Below, piece after piece: positions 51,261 through 60,647 of a DNA stretch of 64,000 nucleotides. Every line of letters begins with the position of its first letter. The stretch's first letter is position 1. A program made the translations under genes and the position numbers. Under the pieces are notes generated by a model. The model ran no database searches. It was given only the letters and a program-made list of their open reading frames with translations, and was not told the origin of the DNA. The DNA lies in the NCBI RefSeq assembly GCF_042651565.1, contig NZ_JBHSDF010000003.1. One strand, given 5' to 3'. The DNA comes from Salinispirillum marinum. GTDB lineage: Bacteria > Pseudomonadota > Gammaproteobacteria > Pseudomonadales > Natronospirillaceae.

Positions 51261-52637
51261 ATGAAAATAGTCATATTGGGTGCGGGGCAAGTGGGTGGAT
51301 CACTCGCCAGCACCTTGTCACATGAAGACAACGACATCACCTTGGTCGATACCGATGCAACGCGTTTGCGCGAGCTACAAGACCGCTTGGATATTCGTAC
51401 CGTGCAGGGGCTGGCTTCGCACCCACATGTGTTGATGCAAGCCGGTGCCGATGATGCCGATATCATCATTTCGGTGACCAACAGCGATGAAGTCAACATG
51501 GTGGCCTGTCAGGTGGCCCATTCGCTGTTTCGCACGCCGACTAAAATTGCCCGTATCCGCCACCCGAATTATTTGCGCCGCGCGGATCAATTGTTTCAGA
51601 ATTCCGCTATACCCATTGATGTTTTAATCAGCCCGGAACAGGTGGTGTGCGATTACATTCAACGCCTGATTGAACACCCTGGCGCCTTGCAGGTACTGGA
51701 TTTTGCCGATGGCAAGGTACAGCTCGTAGCGGTAAAAGCCTTTCATGGTGGGCTACTGGTGGGCCAGGAGCTGGGCTATTTACGGCAACATATGCCCAAC
51801 GCCAAGACGCGTGTAGCGGCCATCTTCCGTAAAGACCGGGCCATCCTGCCACGGGGTAACACCATCATCGAAGCCGATGACGAGGTGTTCTTCATCGCCG
51901 CTAAAGAAGACATTAAAGGCGTCATGAATGAATTGCGGCGCAAGGAAACCGCCTATCGGCGCATCATCATTGCGGGCGGTGGCAACATCGGCTTTCGTTT
52001 GGCCACCGCCATCGAATCACGCTATCGCCTGAAGGTATTGGAGCGCAATACCGAGCGCTGTGCCTATCTGTCGGAAAACCTTAATCAGGCTCTGGTGTTG
52101 CAGGGCGATGCTTCCGATCAGGAATTGCTGCTGAGCGAAAACATCGAAGACACCGACATCTTTATGGCGCTGACCAATGACGATGAAGCCAACATCATGT
52201 CATCCATGCTCGCCAAACGTCTGGGTGCGCGCAAAGTCATGGCGCTGATCAACAACCCCGCCTATGTGGATTTGGTGCAAGGCGGCGAAATTGACGTAGC
52301 CATTTCACCGTCACAAGCCACCATCGGCACCTTGTTGGCGCATGTGCGCCGTGGCGATATTGTCAATGTACACTCATTGCGACGTGGTGCGGCGGAAGCC
52401 ATTGAAGCCGTAGCGCATGGGGATGCCGCCAGTTCCAAGGTCATCGGCAAAGCGGTAGAGGATATCGACCTGCCGGAAGGCACGACCATCGGCGCTGTGG
52501 TGCGTAACGACGAAGTCATCATCGCCAACAATCGCTTGGTGATTGAATCCGACGATCATGTGATTCTTTTTCTGGTCGATAAACGTCGTACCGCCGATGT
52601 GGAACGCTTGTTTCAGGTGGGCCTTACTTTTTTCTAA
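51261..52637 (+). CDS. trkA: Trk system potassium transporter peripheral protein TrkA
   Basis: A 458-residue NAD-binding gating protein with two RCK_N/RCK_C units. The first Rossmann motif is GAGQVGGSLASTLSHE with VDTDATRLRELQD; the second is AGGGNIGFRLATAIES with VLERNTERCAYLSENL. It controls potassium uptake through TrkH. It is separated from rsmB by 12 bases and from trkH by 15 bases. Confidence 0.96.
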   Translation: MKIVILGAGQVGGSLASTLSHEDNDITLVDTDATRLRELQDRLDIRTVQGLASHPHVLMQAGADDADIIISVTNSDEVNMVACQVAHSLFRTPTKIARIRHPNYLRRADQLFQNSAIPIDVLISPEQVVCDYIQRLIEHPGALQVLDFADGKVQLVAVKAFHGGLLVGQELGYLRQHMPNAKTRVAAIFRKDRAILPRGNTIIEADDEVFFIAAKEDIKGVMNELRRKETAYRRIIIAGGGNIGFRLATAIESRYRLKVLERNTERCAYLSENLNQALVLQGDASDQELLLSENIEDTDIFMALTNDDEANIMSSMLAKRLGARKVMALINNPAYVDLVQGGEIDVAISPSQATIGTLLAHVRRGDIVNVHSLRRGAAEAIEAVAHGDAASSKVIGKAVEDIDLPEGTTIGAVVRNDEVIIANNRLVIESDDHVILFLVDKRRTADVERLFQVGLTFF

Positions 52638-52652
52638 GCAGGGAAACGGCAC

Positions 52653-54101
52653 ATGCAGTTTCGCGTTATTCTTCGCATTCTCGGTATCTTGTTGATGCTG
52701 TTCTCGCTGGCCATGCTGCCCAGCATGGGCGTTTCCCTGTGGTACAACGACGGCAGCGTCTTCCCGTTCGGCGTTTCATTTATCGTCATTTTTGTCGTAG
52801 GTATTCTGGTTTGGTTGCCTTCGTTTGGCAGTAAGCAAGAAATGCGCACCCGTGAGGGTTTCTTGGTCACTGCGTTATTCTGGGTGGTGCTGGGTACCGC
52901 CGGGTCGTTGCCGTTGTATCTGGCCGCCACACCCAACTTGAGTTTTACCGATGCATTCTTTGAATCCTTCTCCGGCCTAACCACCACCGGCGCCACGGTG
53001 ATCAGTGGATTGGACGACCTACCGAAGTCCATTCTGTTCTATCGTCAGCAATTACAGTGGATGGGCGGCATGGGCATCGTGGTATTAGCGGTTGCCATTC
53101 TTCCTATGCTCGGTATCGGCGGTATGCAGCTATACCGCGCCGAGGCACCCGGCCCAGTGAAAGACAACAAGCTGACCCCGCGCATTGCCGAGACCGCCAA
53201 GGCGCTGTGGTATATTTATCTCGGTTTTACGGTGGTCTGTGCGTTGGCTTACTGGGCCGCGGGTATGAGCCTGTTTGATGCCATCGGGCATTCGTTCAGC
53301 ACGGTAGCCATTGGTGGGTTTTCAACCAAAGACGCCAGCATCGGGTATTTTGATAGCCCACTGATCGAATCCATCGCCATCGTTTTCATGATTTTATCAG
53401 CGGCGAATTTTAGCCTGCATTTTGTCGCCTTTCGGCGCAAAAGCCTGCGCGGGTATTTTCAAGACCCGGAATACCAGTTCTTTCTGCTGGTCATTGGTGG
53501 GTTAATGCTGCTGATGTCGCTTGGCCTTTGGCTCACCAGTACAGAAACCGGCTGGCGCGCGTTGCGCATGGGTTCCTTTGAAGCGGTGTCGGTCATGACA
53601 ACATCTGGCTTTGCGGCCAGTGGTTTTTCACATTGGCCGTTGTTTCTGCCATTCCTGCTGTTTTTATCGTCGTTTATTGGCGGTTCGGCGGCCTCTACCG
53701 CCGGGGGCATGAAGTCGATTCGAATTCTTTTGCTGTGGAAACAAGGTATCCGCGAGATCAAACGGTTGATTCACCCAAACGGTGTCTTCCCCGTTAAAGT
53801 AGGGCGCAAGGAAATGCCTGAGCGTGTTTTAGCCGCTGTTTGGGGCTTTTTCGCCGTTTTTATGTTCACATTCACTGTATTATTGACGGTGTTATTGGCC
53901 ACCGGACTCGACTTCCTCACAGCATGGTCGGTGCTTGGCAGCGCAATGAACAATTTAGGGCCCGGCTTGGGTGAGGCCAGTGCTAACTACGCCAACATCA
54001 ATGACCCCGCGAAGTGGATTTTATGTTTTGCGATGTTGCTGGGTCGCCTCGAAATATTCACCTTGATTGTTATCTTCAGCCCAATGTTCTGGCGACGGTA
54101 G
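52653..54101 (+). CDS. trkH: Trk system potassium uptake protein TrkH
   Basis: A 482-residue potassium channel-like transporter with four P-loop repeats: FSGLTTTGATVISGLD, SFSTVAIGGFSTKD, VMTTSGFAASGFSHW and GSAMNNLGPGLGEAS. The opening RVILRILGILLMLFSLAML and QQLQWMGGMGIVVLAVA are TrkH signatures. It is joined to trkA, so a complete low-affinity Trk system is encoded here besides KtrBA. Confidence 0.95.
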   Translation: MQFRVILRILGILLMLFSLAMLPSMGVSLWYNDGSVFPFGVSFIVIFVVGILVWLPSFGSKQEMRTREGFLVTALFWVVLGTAGSLPLYLAATPNLSFTDAFFESFSGLTTTGATVISGLDDLPKSILFYRQQLQWMGGMGIVVLAVAILPMLGIGGMQLYRAEAPGPVKDNKLTPRIAETAKALWYIYLGFTVVCALAYWAAGMSLFDAIGHSFSTVAIGGFSTKDASIGYFDSPLIESIAIVFMILSAANFSLHFVAFRRKSLRGYFQDPEYQFFLLVIGGLMLLMSLGLWLTSTETGWRALRMGSFEAVSVMTTSGFAASGFSHWPLFLPFLLFLSSFIGGSAASTAGGMKSIRILLLWKQGIREIKRLIHPNGVFPVKVGRKEMPERVLAAVWGFFAVFMFTFTVLLTVLLATGLDFLTAWSVLGSAMNNLGPGLGEASANYANINDPAKWILCFAMLLGRLEIFTLIVIFSPMFWRR

Positions 54102-54207
54102 GCAACGCCTGCACCCACGTTTATAATGCCCGGTCTGCCGTTGTGGCACAGGCCAAACTGTGTCGTACAACGGGCTCTTCGAATTCATTCATGACCGCGG
54201 GTGCCCT

Positions 54208-55155
54208 GTGTCTGATAAGCCTACATTTCAACAGTTAATTCTGACCCTACAACAGTATTGGGCCGATCAGGGGTGCGTGATGCTGCAACCTCTGGATATG
54301 GAAGTCGGTGCAGGAACGTCGCACCCCGCCACTTTCTTGCGCGCCATCGGCCCAGAAACCTGGCACTGTGCTTATGTGCAGCCCAGTCGTCGCCCGACCG
54401 ATGGTCGTTATGGCCAGAACCCCAATCGTCTCCAGCACTACTACCAATACCAAGTGATTTTAAAACCGTCACCAGACAACATCCAAGAGCTTTACCTTGG
54501 CTCGTTGAAAGCCTTAGGCGTCGATCCGGAAGTTCATGACATTCGCTTTGTCGAAGATAACTGGGAAAATCCGACATTGGGCGCGTGGGGCTTGGGTTGG
54601 GAAGTGTGGCTGAATGGCATGGAAGTTACGCAATTCACCTACTTCCAGCAAGTTGGCGGCTTGGAATGTTTTCCGGTGACCGGTGAAATCACCTATGGTC
54701 TTGAGCGGCTTGCCATGTACATTCAAGAAGTAGATAACGTCTATGACCTGATCTGGACGCGCTACCCGGATGGCCGAGTGGTGACCTATGGCGATGTGTA
54801 TCTGCAGAATGAAAAAGAACAATCGGCCTACAATTTCGAGCACGCTAACACCACGGCTTTATTTGCTTCCTTCGAAGAACACGAAGCGGCGAGTCAACGC
54901 TTGATCGCCGCAGGCTTGCCCTTACCGGCGTATGAGCAAATTTTGAAAGCCGGGCATACTTTTAACCTATTGGATGCACGCCACGCCATTTCGGTCACCG
55001 AACGGCAGGCCTATATTTTACGCATTCGCACGCTGTCACGCGCCGTGGCGGAAGCGTATTTTGAATCGCGTCGACAAGCAGGCTTCCCCATGGCGCCGGA
55101 AGACCTTCGGGAGGCGGCGTTAGCGGCTGCCGCAGCACAGGAGAGCCAAGCATGA
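54208..55155 (+). CDS. glyQ: Glycyl-tRNA synthetase alpha subunit
   Basis: A 315-residue catalytic subunit of the alpha2beta2 class II synthetase. Hallmarks are FQQLILTLQQYWADQGC, DMEVGAGTSHPATFLRAI, PTDGRYGQNPNRLQHYYQYQ and GGLECFPVTGEITYGLERLA. The start is taken as GTG 54208, where family similarity begins; another GTG at 54160 is in frame and no ATG is available. A TATAAT box at 54122-54127 may be its promoter. It overlaps glyS by ATGA. Confidence 0.95.
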   Translation: MSDKPTFQQLILTLQQYWADQGCVMLQPLDMEVGAGTSHPATFLRAIGPETWHCAYVQPSRRPTDGRYGQNPNRLQHYYQYQVILKPSPDNIQELYLGSLKALGVDPEVHDIRFVEDNWENPTLGAWGLGWEVWLNGMEVTQFTYFQQVGGLECFPVTGEITYGLERLAMYIQEVDNVYDLIWTRYPDGRVVTYGDVYLQNEKEQSAYNFEHANTTALFASFEEHEAASQRLIAAGLPLPAYEQILKAGHTFNLLDARHAISVTERQAYILRIRTLSRAVAEAYFESRRQAGFPMAPEDLREAALAAAAAQESQA

Positions 55156-57230
55156 GTGCCCAAGTAAAAGACTTTTTGTTTGAGTTGGGCACGGAAGAAT
55201 TGCCCCCGAAGTCGCTTTTGACCCTATCACAAGCCTTTGAACAGTCCGTGACAACGGCACTGCAGAAGGCTGACCTGACCTTTGCTGGCGTGCAGTCTTA
55301 CGCCGCACCTCGTCGCTTAGCTTTGCAAATCAATGCGTTACAAGTACAACAGGCTGACCGCACCTTTAATCGGCGCGGCCCGGCGGTTCAGGCGGCTTAT
55401 GATGCATCTGGCAATCCAACCAAAGCAGCAGAAGGCTTTGCTCGTTCATGTGGCGTAACGATGGCGGACTTAGCCATTGAGAAGACCGATAAAGGCGATT
55501 ACTTGGTGTATCAAGGGGTTGAGCCCGGCCAACAGGCTGCGGAACTGTTACCCGCCATTATTGCCGATGCACTGGCCGCTTTGCCGGTAGCAAAACGTAT
55601 GCGTTGGGGTGCCCACCGGTTCGAGTTCGTCCGACCGGTCAAGTGGATTCTGGCCTTATGGGGTACAGACGTTCTGCCGTTATCACTATTTGGTTTATCG
55701 GCCAGCAATACCACTCGTGGACACCGTATTCACGCGCCCGGAGAGCTGGTGATTGCCGAACCGCAGGACTATGCCGATACCCTAACCAAGCAAGGCTTTG
55801 TATTGGCCGATTTTTCGCTACGGCGACGCAAAATTCAGCAGGATCTGCTCGCTTTGGCGCAAATGCATCAGGTGACCGTGCTGTTGGACGACGACTTACT
55901 GAACGAAGTCACCAGTCTCAATGAATGGCCAGTGGCCTTGAGTGGTGAATTTGAAACCCGTTTCCTGGATGTACCGGCAGAAGCCTTGATGTCTTCCATG
56001 CAAGAGCATCAGAAGTATTTTCCAGCGGTGGATGCACAGGGCAATTTAGTAGCCCGGTTCTTCTTTATTGCCAACCTTGCGAGTAAAGACCCGAAAGCGG
56101 TCGTGAGTGGCAATGAGAAGGTAATTCGGCCACGGTTATCCGATGCAGCCTTCTTCTGGGAAACTGATCAAAAGACCCCCTTGGCCGATCGGCTATCTCG
56201 CTTGGACGATATTGTATTCCAGAAACAACTCGGCACATTGCGTGAGAAGTCGCAGCGCGTGGAAACCTTAGCCGGTTTGATTGCCCAACGCGTAGGCGCT
56301 AATTCTGCCATTGCTCAGCGTGGCGCACGGTTGGCCAAAGCCGACTTGGTCACCGATTTGGTCTTTGAGTTTGCCGACCTACAAGGTTTAGCCGGTTACT
56401 ATTACGCGCAAAAAGACGGCGAGCCAGACGGCGTGCCCGAAGTCATTCGTGACCAATACCGGCCTGCCTATGCTGGTGATGCCTTACCGGAGACGCTGGA
56501 AGGCTGTGTGGTGGCTTTGGCCGACCGTCTTGACACCTTAGTAGGTATCTTTGGTATCGGCTTAAAGCCCACGGGCACAAAAGACCCTTATGCGCTGCGT
56601 CGGGCGGCCTTAGGTGTACTGCGTCTGCTGGTAGAACGAGAATTGCCCTTGGATTTGGCTGAATTGGTGGCATTAGCGCATCGCCAATACCCGGCACTGC
56701 CTGAACATTCAACGGTAGAGGCGGATGTAGTAGCGTATGCACTAGAACGTTTCCGGGCATGGTATCAGGACGCAAACATCGATACCGATGTGTTCTATGC
56801 GGTGCGTGCATTGAACATTTCCGAGCCGTTGGATATTCAACATCGGGTCTTGGGTGTTGCCGCGTTCAAAGCCGGAACAGCGGCGAAAAGCCTGGCTGAG
56901 GCCAACAAACGCGTCGCCAACTTACTCAGTAAGCACACTGAAAGTCTGCCCGACACCTTAGCACCGGACGTACTGGTGGAGCCCACTGAGCGAGCCTTAC
57001 TGGCCTTGCTGACGACCCTAGAAGGTCAGGTTGCAGCGGCAGTAGCAAATGGCGACTATGCGTTGGCGTTGGAACATCTCAGTGTGCTGAAAGAACCCCT
57101 AGACCAGTTCTTTTCGGATGTGATGATCATGACTGACGATCTCGCCCTTCGGCAGCAGCGGTTGGCTTTATTGCAGGCAATACGCCAATTGTTTATGCAG
57201 ATTGCCGATATATCCTTGCTGCAGTTGTAA
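55152..57230 (+). CDS. glyS: Glycyl-tRNA synthetase beta subunit
   Basis: A 692-residue subunit that binds tRNA and ATP-editing domains. Typical text: FLFELGTEELPPKSLLTLSQ at the start, AAPRRLALQINAL, RMRWGAHRFEFVRPVKWIL, SSMQEHQKYFPAVDAQG, PRLSDAAFFWETDQKTPL and GLKPTGTKDPYALRRAALG. Length equals that in other proteobacteria. It is translated together with glyQ and followed by a hairpin. Confidence 0.96.
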   Translation: MSAQVKDFLFELGTEELPPKSLLTLSQAFEQSVTTALQKADLTFAGVQSYAAPRRLALQINALQVQQADRTFNRRGPAVQAAYDASGNPTKAAEGFARSCGVTMADLAIEKTDKGDYLVYQGVEPGQQAAELLPAIIADALAALPVAKRMRWGAHRFEFVRPVKWILALWGTDVLPLSLFGLSASNTTRGHRIHAPGELVIAEPQDYADTLTKQGFVLADFSLRRRKIQQDLLALAQMHQVTVLLDDDLLNEVTSLNEWPVALSGEFETRFLDVPAEALMSSMQEHQKYFPAVDAQGNLVARFFFIANLASKDPKAVVSGNEKVIRPRLSDAAFFWETDQKTPLADRLSRLDDIVFQKQLGTLREKSQRVETLAGLIAQRVGANSAIAQRGARLAKADLVTDLVFEFADLQGLAGYYYAQKDGEPDGVPEVIRDQYRPAYAGDALPETLEGCVVALADRLDTLVGIFGIGLKPTGTKDPYALRRAALGVLRLLVERELPLDLAELVALAHRQYPALPEHSTVEADVVAYALERFRAWYQDANIDTDVFYAVRALNISEPLDIQHRVLGVAAFKAGTAAKSLAEANKRVANLLSKHTESLPDTLAPDVLVEPTERALLALLTTLEGQVAAAVANGDYALALEHLSVLKEPLDQFFSDVMIMTDDLALRQQRLALLQAIRQLFMQIADISLLQL

Positions 57231-57242
57231 AGCTTTATCGGC

Positions 57243-57272
57243 TGACAGGCGGGTTTTTCGGCCCGCCAGTCA
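57243..57272 (+). terminator. Hairpin after glyS
   Basis: TGACAGGCGGG pairs with CCCGCCAGTCA (one mismatch) around an eight-base loop containing five T, 12 bases after the glyS stop. No T-run follows, so termination may be partial. The rest of 57273-57444 has no gene. Confidence 0.5.
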
Positions 57273-57444
57273 TGCCGAATGGTCACAATACAACTGCCTG
57301 ATCTCGCCTGTTTTTCATCGTTTGTTCACCCTACCATGTTAGCGTTGTGGCATTATGCTGGCTTATCTCATGGCCAGCCATTTAGCCTTGCGCTCATCGA
57401 TGTTCAGCCACCAAAGCCTTTGGTGCACTGATTGAGGATTTTTT

Positions 57445-58215
57445 ATGTGGTTGGCTTGGGTTCGAACCTTTATTTTTTATGCGTTCTTTTATGGCCCCTT
57501 CACCATTTTTTGGGCCATTTTCGCTGGCCTGACCAGTTGGATATTGCCAAAAACGTGGCGCTACCCCTATATCATTCTTACGTGGTCTTGGTTTTCTTTG
57601 TACGCCGCCCGTTGGGTGTTGGGTATTCGTTGGCAGGTGGTCGGCTTGGAGCACTTACCCAAAGAAACGGTGGTGATTGCTGCGAACCATCAAAGCGCTT
57701 GGGAGACCTTCTTTCTGCAGGTATTAATTAATCCGCAAAGTCAGGTGATTAAACAATCCTTGCTGCGTATTCCTTTTTTTGGCTGGACCTACCGCTTGGT
57801 GCGTCCAATAGCCATTGACCGCTCAGATAAGAAATCAGCCATGAGCCAGGTTATTGAACAGGGCACTAAGGTCTTGGCGGAGGGGATTCATGTATTGATT
57901 TTTCCAGAGGGTACCCGACGCAATCCTGATCAATTAGGACGCTTTTCTAAGGGCGCGGCCATGTTGGCAAAAGCCGCTAATGTACCTGTTTTGCCCGTCA
58001 GTCTGGATGCGGGTCGTTTTTGGCCCGCGTCGCTGAAGCAACCTAAGATGCCCGGAACCATTACGGTGACCTTGCATCCCTTGGTCGTTGCCAAAGATCG
58101 AGATGCGACAACCGTCACGCATGAGCTTGAAGCCCATATTAAAGGCGCGTTGTTGCACAGCAGTGTAACGAACGAGGACGTATCTTTATCTACTGTGGAG
58201 CCGGAAGCACGTTAA
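57445..58215 (+). CDS. plsC: 1-acyl-sn-glycerol-3-phosphate acyltransferase family protein
   Basis: A 256-residue membrane-bound lysophospholipid acyltransferase. Two N-terminal hydrophobic segments (AWVRTFIFYAFFYGPFTIFW and a second around residue 45) precede the acyltransferase domain. The catalytic motif is NHQSAWET, where the usual HxxxxD has Glu in place of Asp, a variant known in this proteobacterial subgroup. The glycerophosphate-binding IFPEGTRRNPDQ is complete. It lies near gyrB as in Pseudomonas; the gmhB gene often found between glyS and plsC is missing here. Confidence 0.88.
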   Translation: MWLAWVRTFIFYAFFYGPFTIFWAIFAGLTSWILPKTWRYPYIILTWSWFSLYAARWVLGIRWQVVGLEHLPKETVVIAANHQSAWETFFLQVLINPQSQVIKQSLLRIPFFGWTYRLVRPIAIDRSDKKSAMSQVIEQGTKVLAEGIHVLIFPEGTRRNPDQLGRFSKGAAMLAKAANVPVLPVSLDAGRFWPASLKQPKMPGTITVTLHPLVVAKDRDATTVTHELEAHIKGALLHSSVTNEDVSLSTVEPEAR

Positions 58216-58226
58216 AACGTGCTTCC
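58203..58226. terminator. Perfect palindrome between plsC and gyrB
   Basis: GGAAGCACGTT and AACGTGCTTCC pair over eleven bases around the last codon of plsC, between two convergent genes. It could end transcripts from both sides; neither side has a long T-run. Confidence 0.5.
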
Positions 58227-58235
58227 CTGCGGTCG

Positions 58236-60644
58236 TTAGTAGTCGAGGTTTTCCACCAATAGGGCATTGGTTTGGATGAAGTCACGACGGGGTTCTACAT
58301 CGTCGCCCATAAGCGTGGTGAAGATTTGATCGGCACCAATAGCGTCTTCAATTGAAACTTGCAGCATTCGGCGTGATTCAGGATCCATCGTCGTTTCCCA
58401 GAGCTGTTCAGGGTTCATTTCACCCAAGCCTTTATAACGTTGAATGTAATAACCGCGCTGTGCTTCCTGCATCAACCAACTCATCATTTCGTTCATGCGT
58501 TCAGTCGCAAAGACCTTCTCGCCACGTTTAATTTCAGCGCCACCACTGAACAAATCGGCCATGGTGATACCTAGGCTGTTGATGTTGGTGTAATCATCGG
58601 CTGCAAAGAATTCCGGTGACAGCACGTATTGATGCTGGGTGCCATGTTGCACCGAGGTAATACTCGGAATCCACAAACCGGTCTCGGCATGCTGCGTAAT
58701 GCCGGTGCTGTAAGCACGTGTCGATGTGTTGTACGACTGTAACATGGCATCCATTTTTGCCACCCAGTCCGCCATGGCATCATGGTCAGCCATTACCGTA
58801 CGGTCCACCGTTGGCAAATACAGTAGGTTTTCCAATACGGCTTCAGGGTAGACCCGGCTTAGGCGACGAATAGCCTTCATCACGGCCTGATAATGCAGAA
58901 TCAACTTTTCTAAGCCTTCACCGCTGATCGGTGGCGCGCCATCGGACGGCGAAAGGCTCGCACCATCAATGGCTACTTGGGTCAGATACTGATTCAACGC
59001 GTCGTCATCTTTGATGTATTGCTCTTGCTTGCCTTTTTTCACCTTATACAAGGGTGGCTGCGCAATGTAGATATAACCATGCTCAATCAACTCCGGCATT
59101 TGGCGGAAGAAGAAAGTTAACAACAGTGTACGAATGTGTGAACCATCCACATCGGCGTCGGTCATAATGATGATGCGGTGGTAACGCAGCTTTTCGATGT
59201 TGAATTCTTCCCGCCCGATACCACAACCCAGGGCGGTAATCAGCGTACCCACTTCGGCTGAAGCAAGCATTTTGTCAAAACGGGCTTTTTCGACGTTAAG
59301 GATTTTACCTTTCAACGGCAAAATTGCCTGGGTCCGCCGATCACGCCCCTGTTTGGCGCTACCACCGGCAGAATCACCCTCCACCAAGTAGAGTTCTGAC
59401 AACGCTGGGTCTTTTTCCTGGCAGTCGGCCAGTTTGCCCGGCAATCCCGCAATGTCCAAAGCGCCTTTGCGTCTGGTCATTTCACGGGCCTTACGCGCGG
59501 CTTCACGGGCCCTTGCGGCATCAATCATTTTTTGAACGATTTGTTTCGCTTCACCCGGGTTTTCCAACAAGTATTCGGCGAACGACGTGCCCATTTCTTG
59601 CTCGACCGCTGTTTTCACCTCACTGGACACCAGTTTATCTTTGGTCTGAGAGCTGAATTTAGGGTCTGGCACTTTTACTGAAATGATGGCCGTGAGCCCT
59701 TCACGCGCATCATCACCCGTGGTGGCGACTTTTTGTTTCTTTTGAATGCTTTCTTGTTGGATGTAGTTGTTCAAGTTCCGTGTAATGGCGGCTCGGAAAC
59801 CCGCCAGGTGTGTGCCACCGTCACGCTGGGGAATGTTATTGGTGTAGCACAGAATCTGTTCTTGATAGCTGTCGTTCCACTGCAACGCCACTTCAACACC
59901 GATGCCGTCTTCACGTTGTACGGAGAAGTGAAAGGTTTTATTCAGCGTTGTTTTGTTTTTGTTCAAGTAATCGACAAAGGTACGCAGACCGCCTTCATAG
60001 CAGAAGTGATCTTCTTTGCCTGAACGTTCGTCTTTTAAGCGAATGGATACGCCGCTGTTAAGGAATGACAATTCCCGTAGCCGCTTGGCCAATTGCTCGT
60101 AGACAAAGTGGATGTTAGTGAAGGTCTCTGCCGATGGCTTAAAGTGAACTGCTGTGCCGGTATCCGTGGTATCGCCAACAATGGCTAGGGGCGAATCCGG
60201 CACGCCATGTCGATAAATTTGTTGATGGATTTTTCCACCACGTTTAATGGTCAACGTCAGTTCGCGCGACAGTGCATTCACTACGGAAACCCCAACACCG
60301 TGCAAACCACCGGACACTTTATAACTGTTGTCGTCGAATTTACCGCCTGCGTGCAGTACCGTCATGATGACTTCGGCGGCAGACTTACCTTCTTCGTGCA
60401 TTTCGGTCGGAATACCGCGCCCATTATCGGAAACCGATATAGATTCATCTGGGTGGATGATGACGCGAATGTCATCGCAATGTCCGGCCAATGCTTCATC
60501 AATGGAGTTATCGACCACCTCAAAAACCATGTGATGCAATCCGGTGCCATCGTCAGTATCGCCTATGTACATGCCTGGGCGTTTGCGTACGGCATCCAAG
60601 CCTTTGAGTACTTTAATACTCGACGAATCATAATTCTCTGCCAT
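58236..60644 (-). CDS. gyrB: DNA gyrase subunit B
   Basis: An 802-residue ATPase subunit of gyrase. The GHKL domain has VVDNSIDEALAGHCD, DNGRGIPTEMHEEG and GLHGVGVSVVNALS; the TOPRIM part has YLVEGDSAGGSAKQGRDR, PLKGKILNVEKARFDKM and MTDADVDGSHIRTLLL; the C-terminus has QRYKGLGEMNPEQLWETTMD. Length matches E. coli (804). It is three bases downstream of recF, in the usual dnaA-dnaN-recF-gyrB order. Confidence 0.98.
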   Translation of the reverse strand: MAENYDSSSIKVLKGLDAVRKRPGMYIGDTDDGTGLHHMVFEVVDNSIDEALAGHCDDIRVIIHPDESISVSDNGRGIPTEMHEEGKSAAEVIMTVLHAGGKFDDNSYKVSGGLHGVGVSVVNALSRELTLTIKRGGKIHQQIYRHGVPDSPLAIVGDTTDTGTAVHFKPSAETFTNIHFVYEQLAKRLRELSFLNSGVSIRLKDERSGKEDHFCYEGGLRTFVDYLNKNKTTLNKTFHFSVQREDGIGVEVALQWNDSYQEQILCYTNNIPQRDGGTHLAGFRAAITRNLNNYIQQESIQKKQKVATTGDDAREGLTAIISVKVPDPKFSSQTKDKLVSSEVKTAVEQEMGTSFAEYLLENPGEAKQIVQKMIDAARAREAARKAREMTRRKGALDIAGLPGKLADCQEKDPALSELYLVEGDSAGGSAKQGRDRRTQAILPLKGKILNVEKARFDKMLASAEVGTLITALGCGIGREEFNIEKLRYHRIIIMTDADVDGSHIRTLLLTFFFRQMPELIEHGYIYIAQPPLYKVKKGKQEQYIKDDDALNQYLTQVAIDGASLSPSDGAPPISGEGLEKLILHYQAVMKAIRRLSRVYPEAVLENLLYLPTVDRTVMADHDAMADWVAKMDAMLQSYNTSTRAYSTGITQHAETGLWIPSITSVQHGTQHQYVLSPEFFAADDYTNINSLGITMADLFSGGAEIKRGEKVFATERMNEMMSWLMQEAQRGYYIQRYKGLGEMNPEQLWETTMDPESRRMLQVSIEDAIGADQIFTTLMGDDVEPRRDFIQTNALLVENLDY

Positions 60645-60647
60645 GGT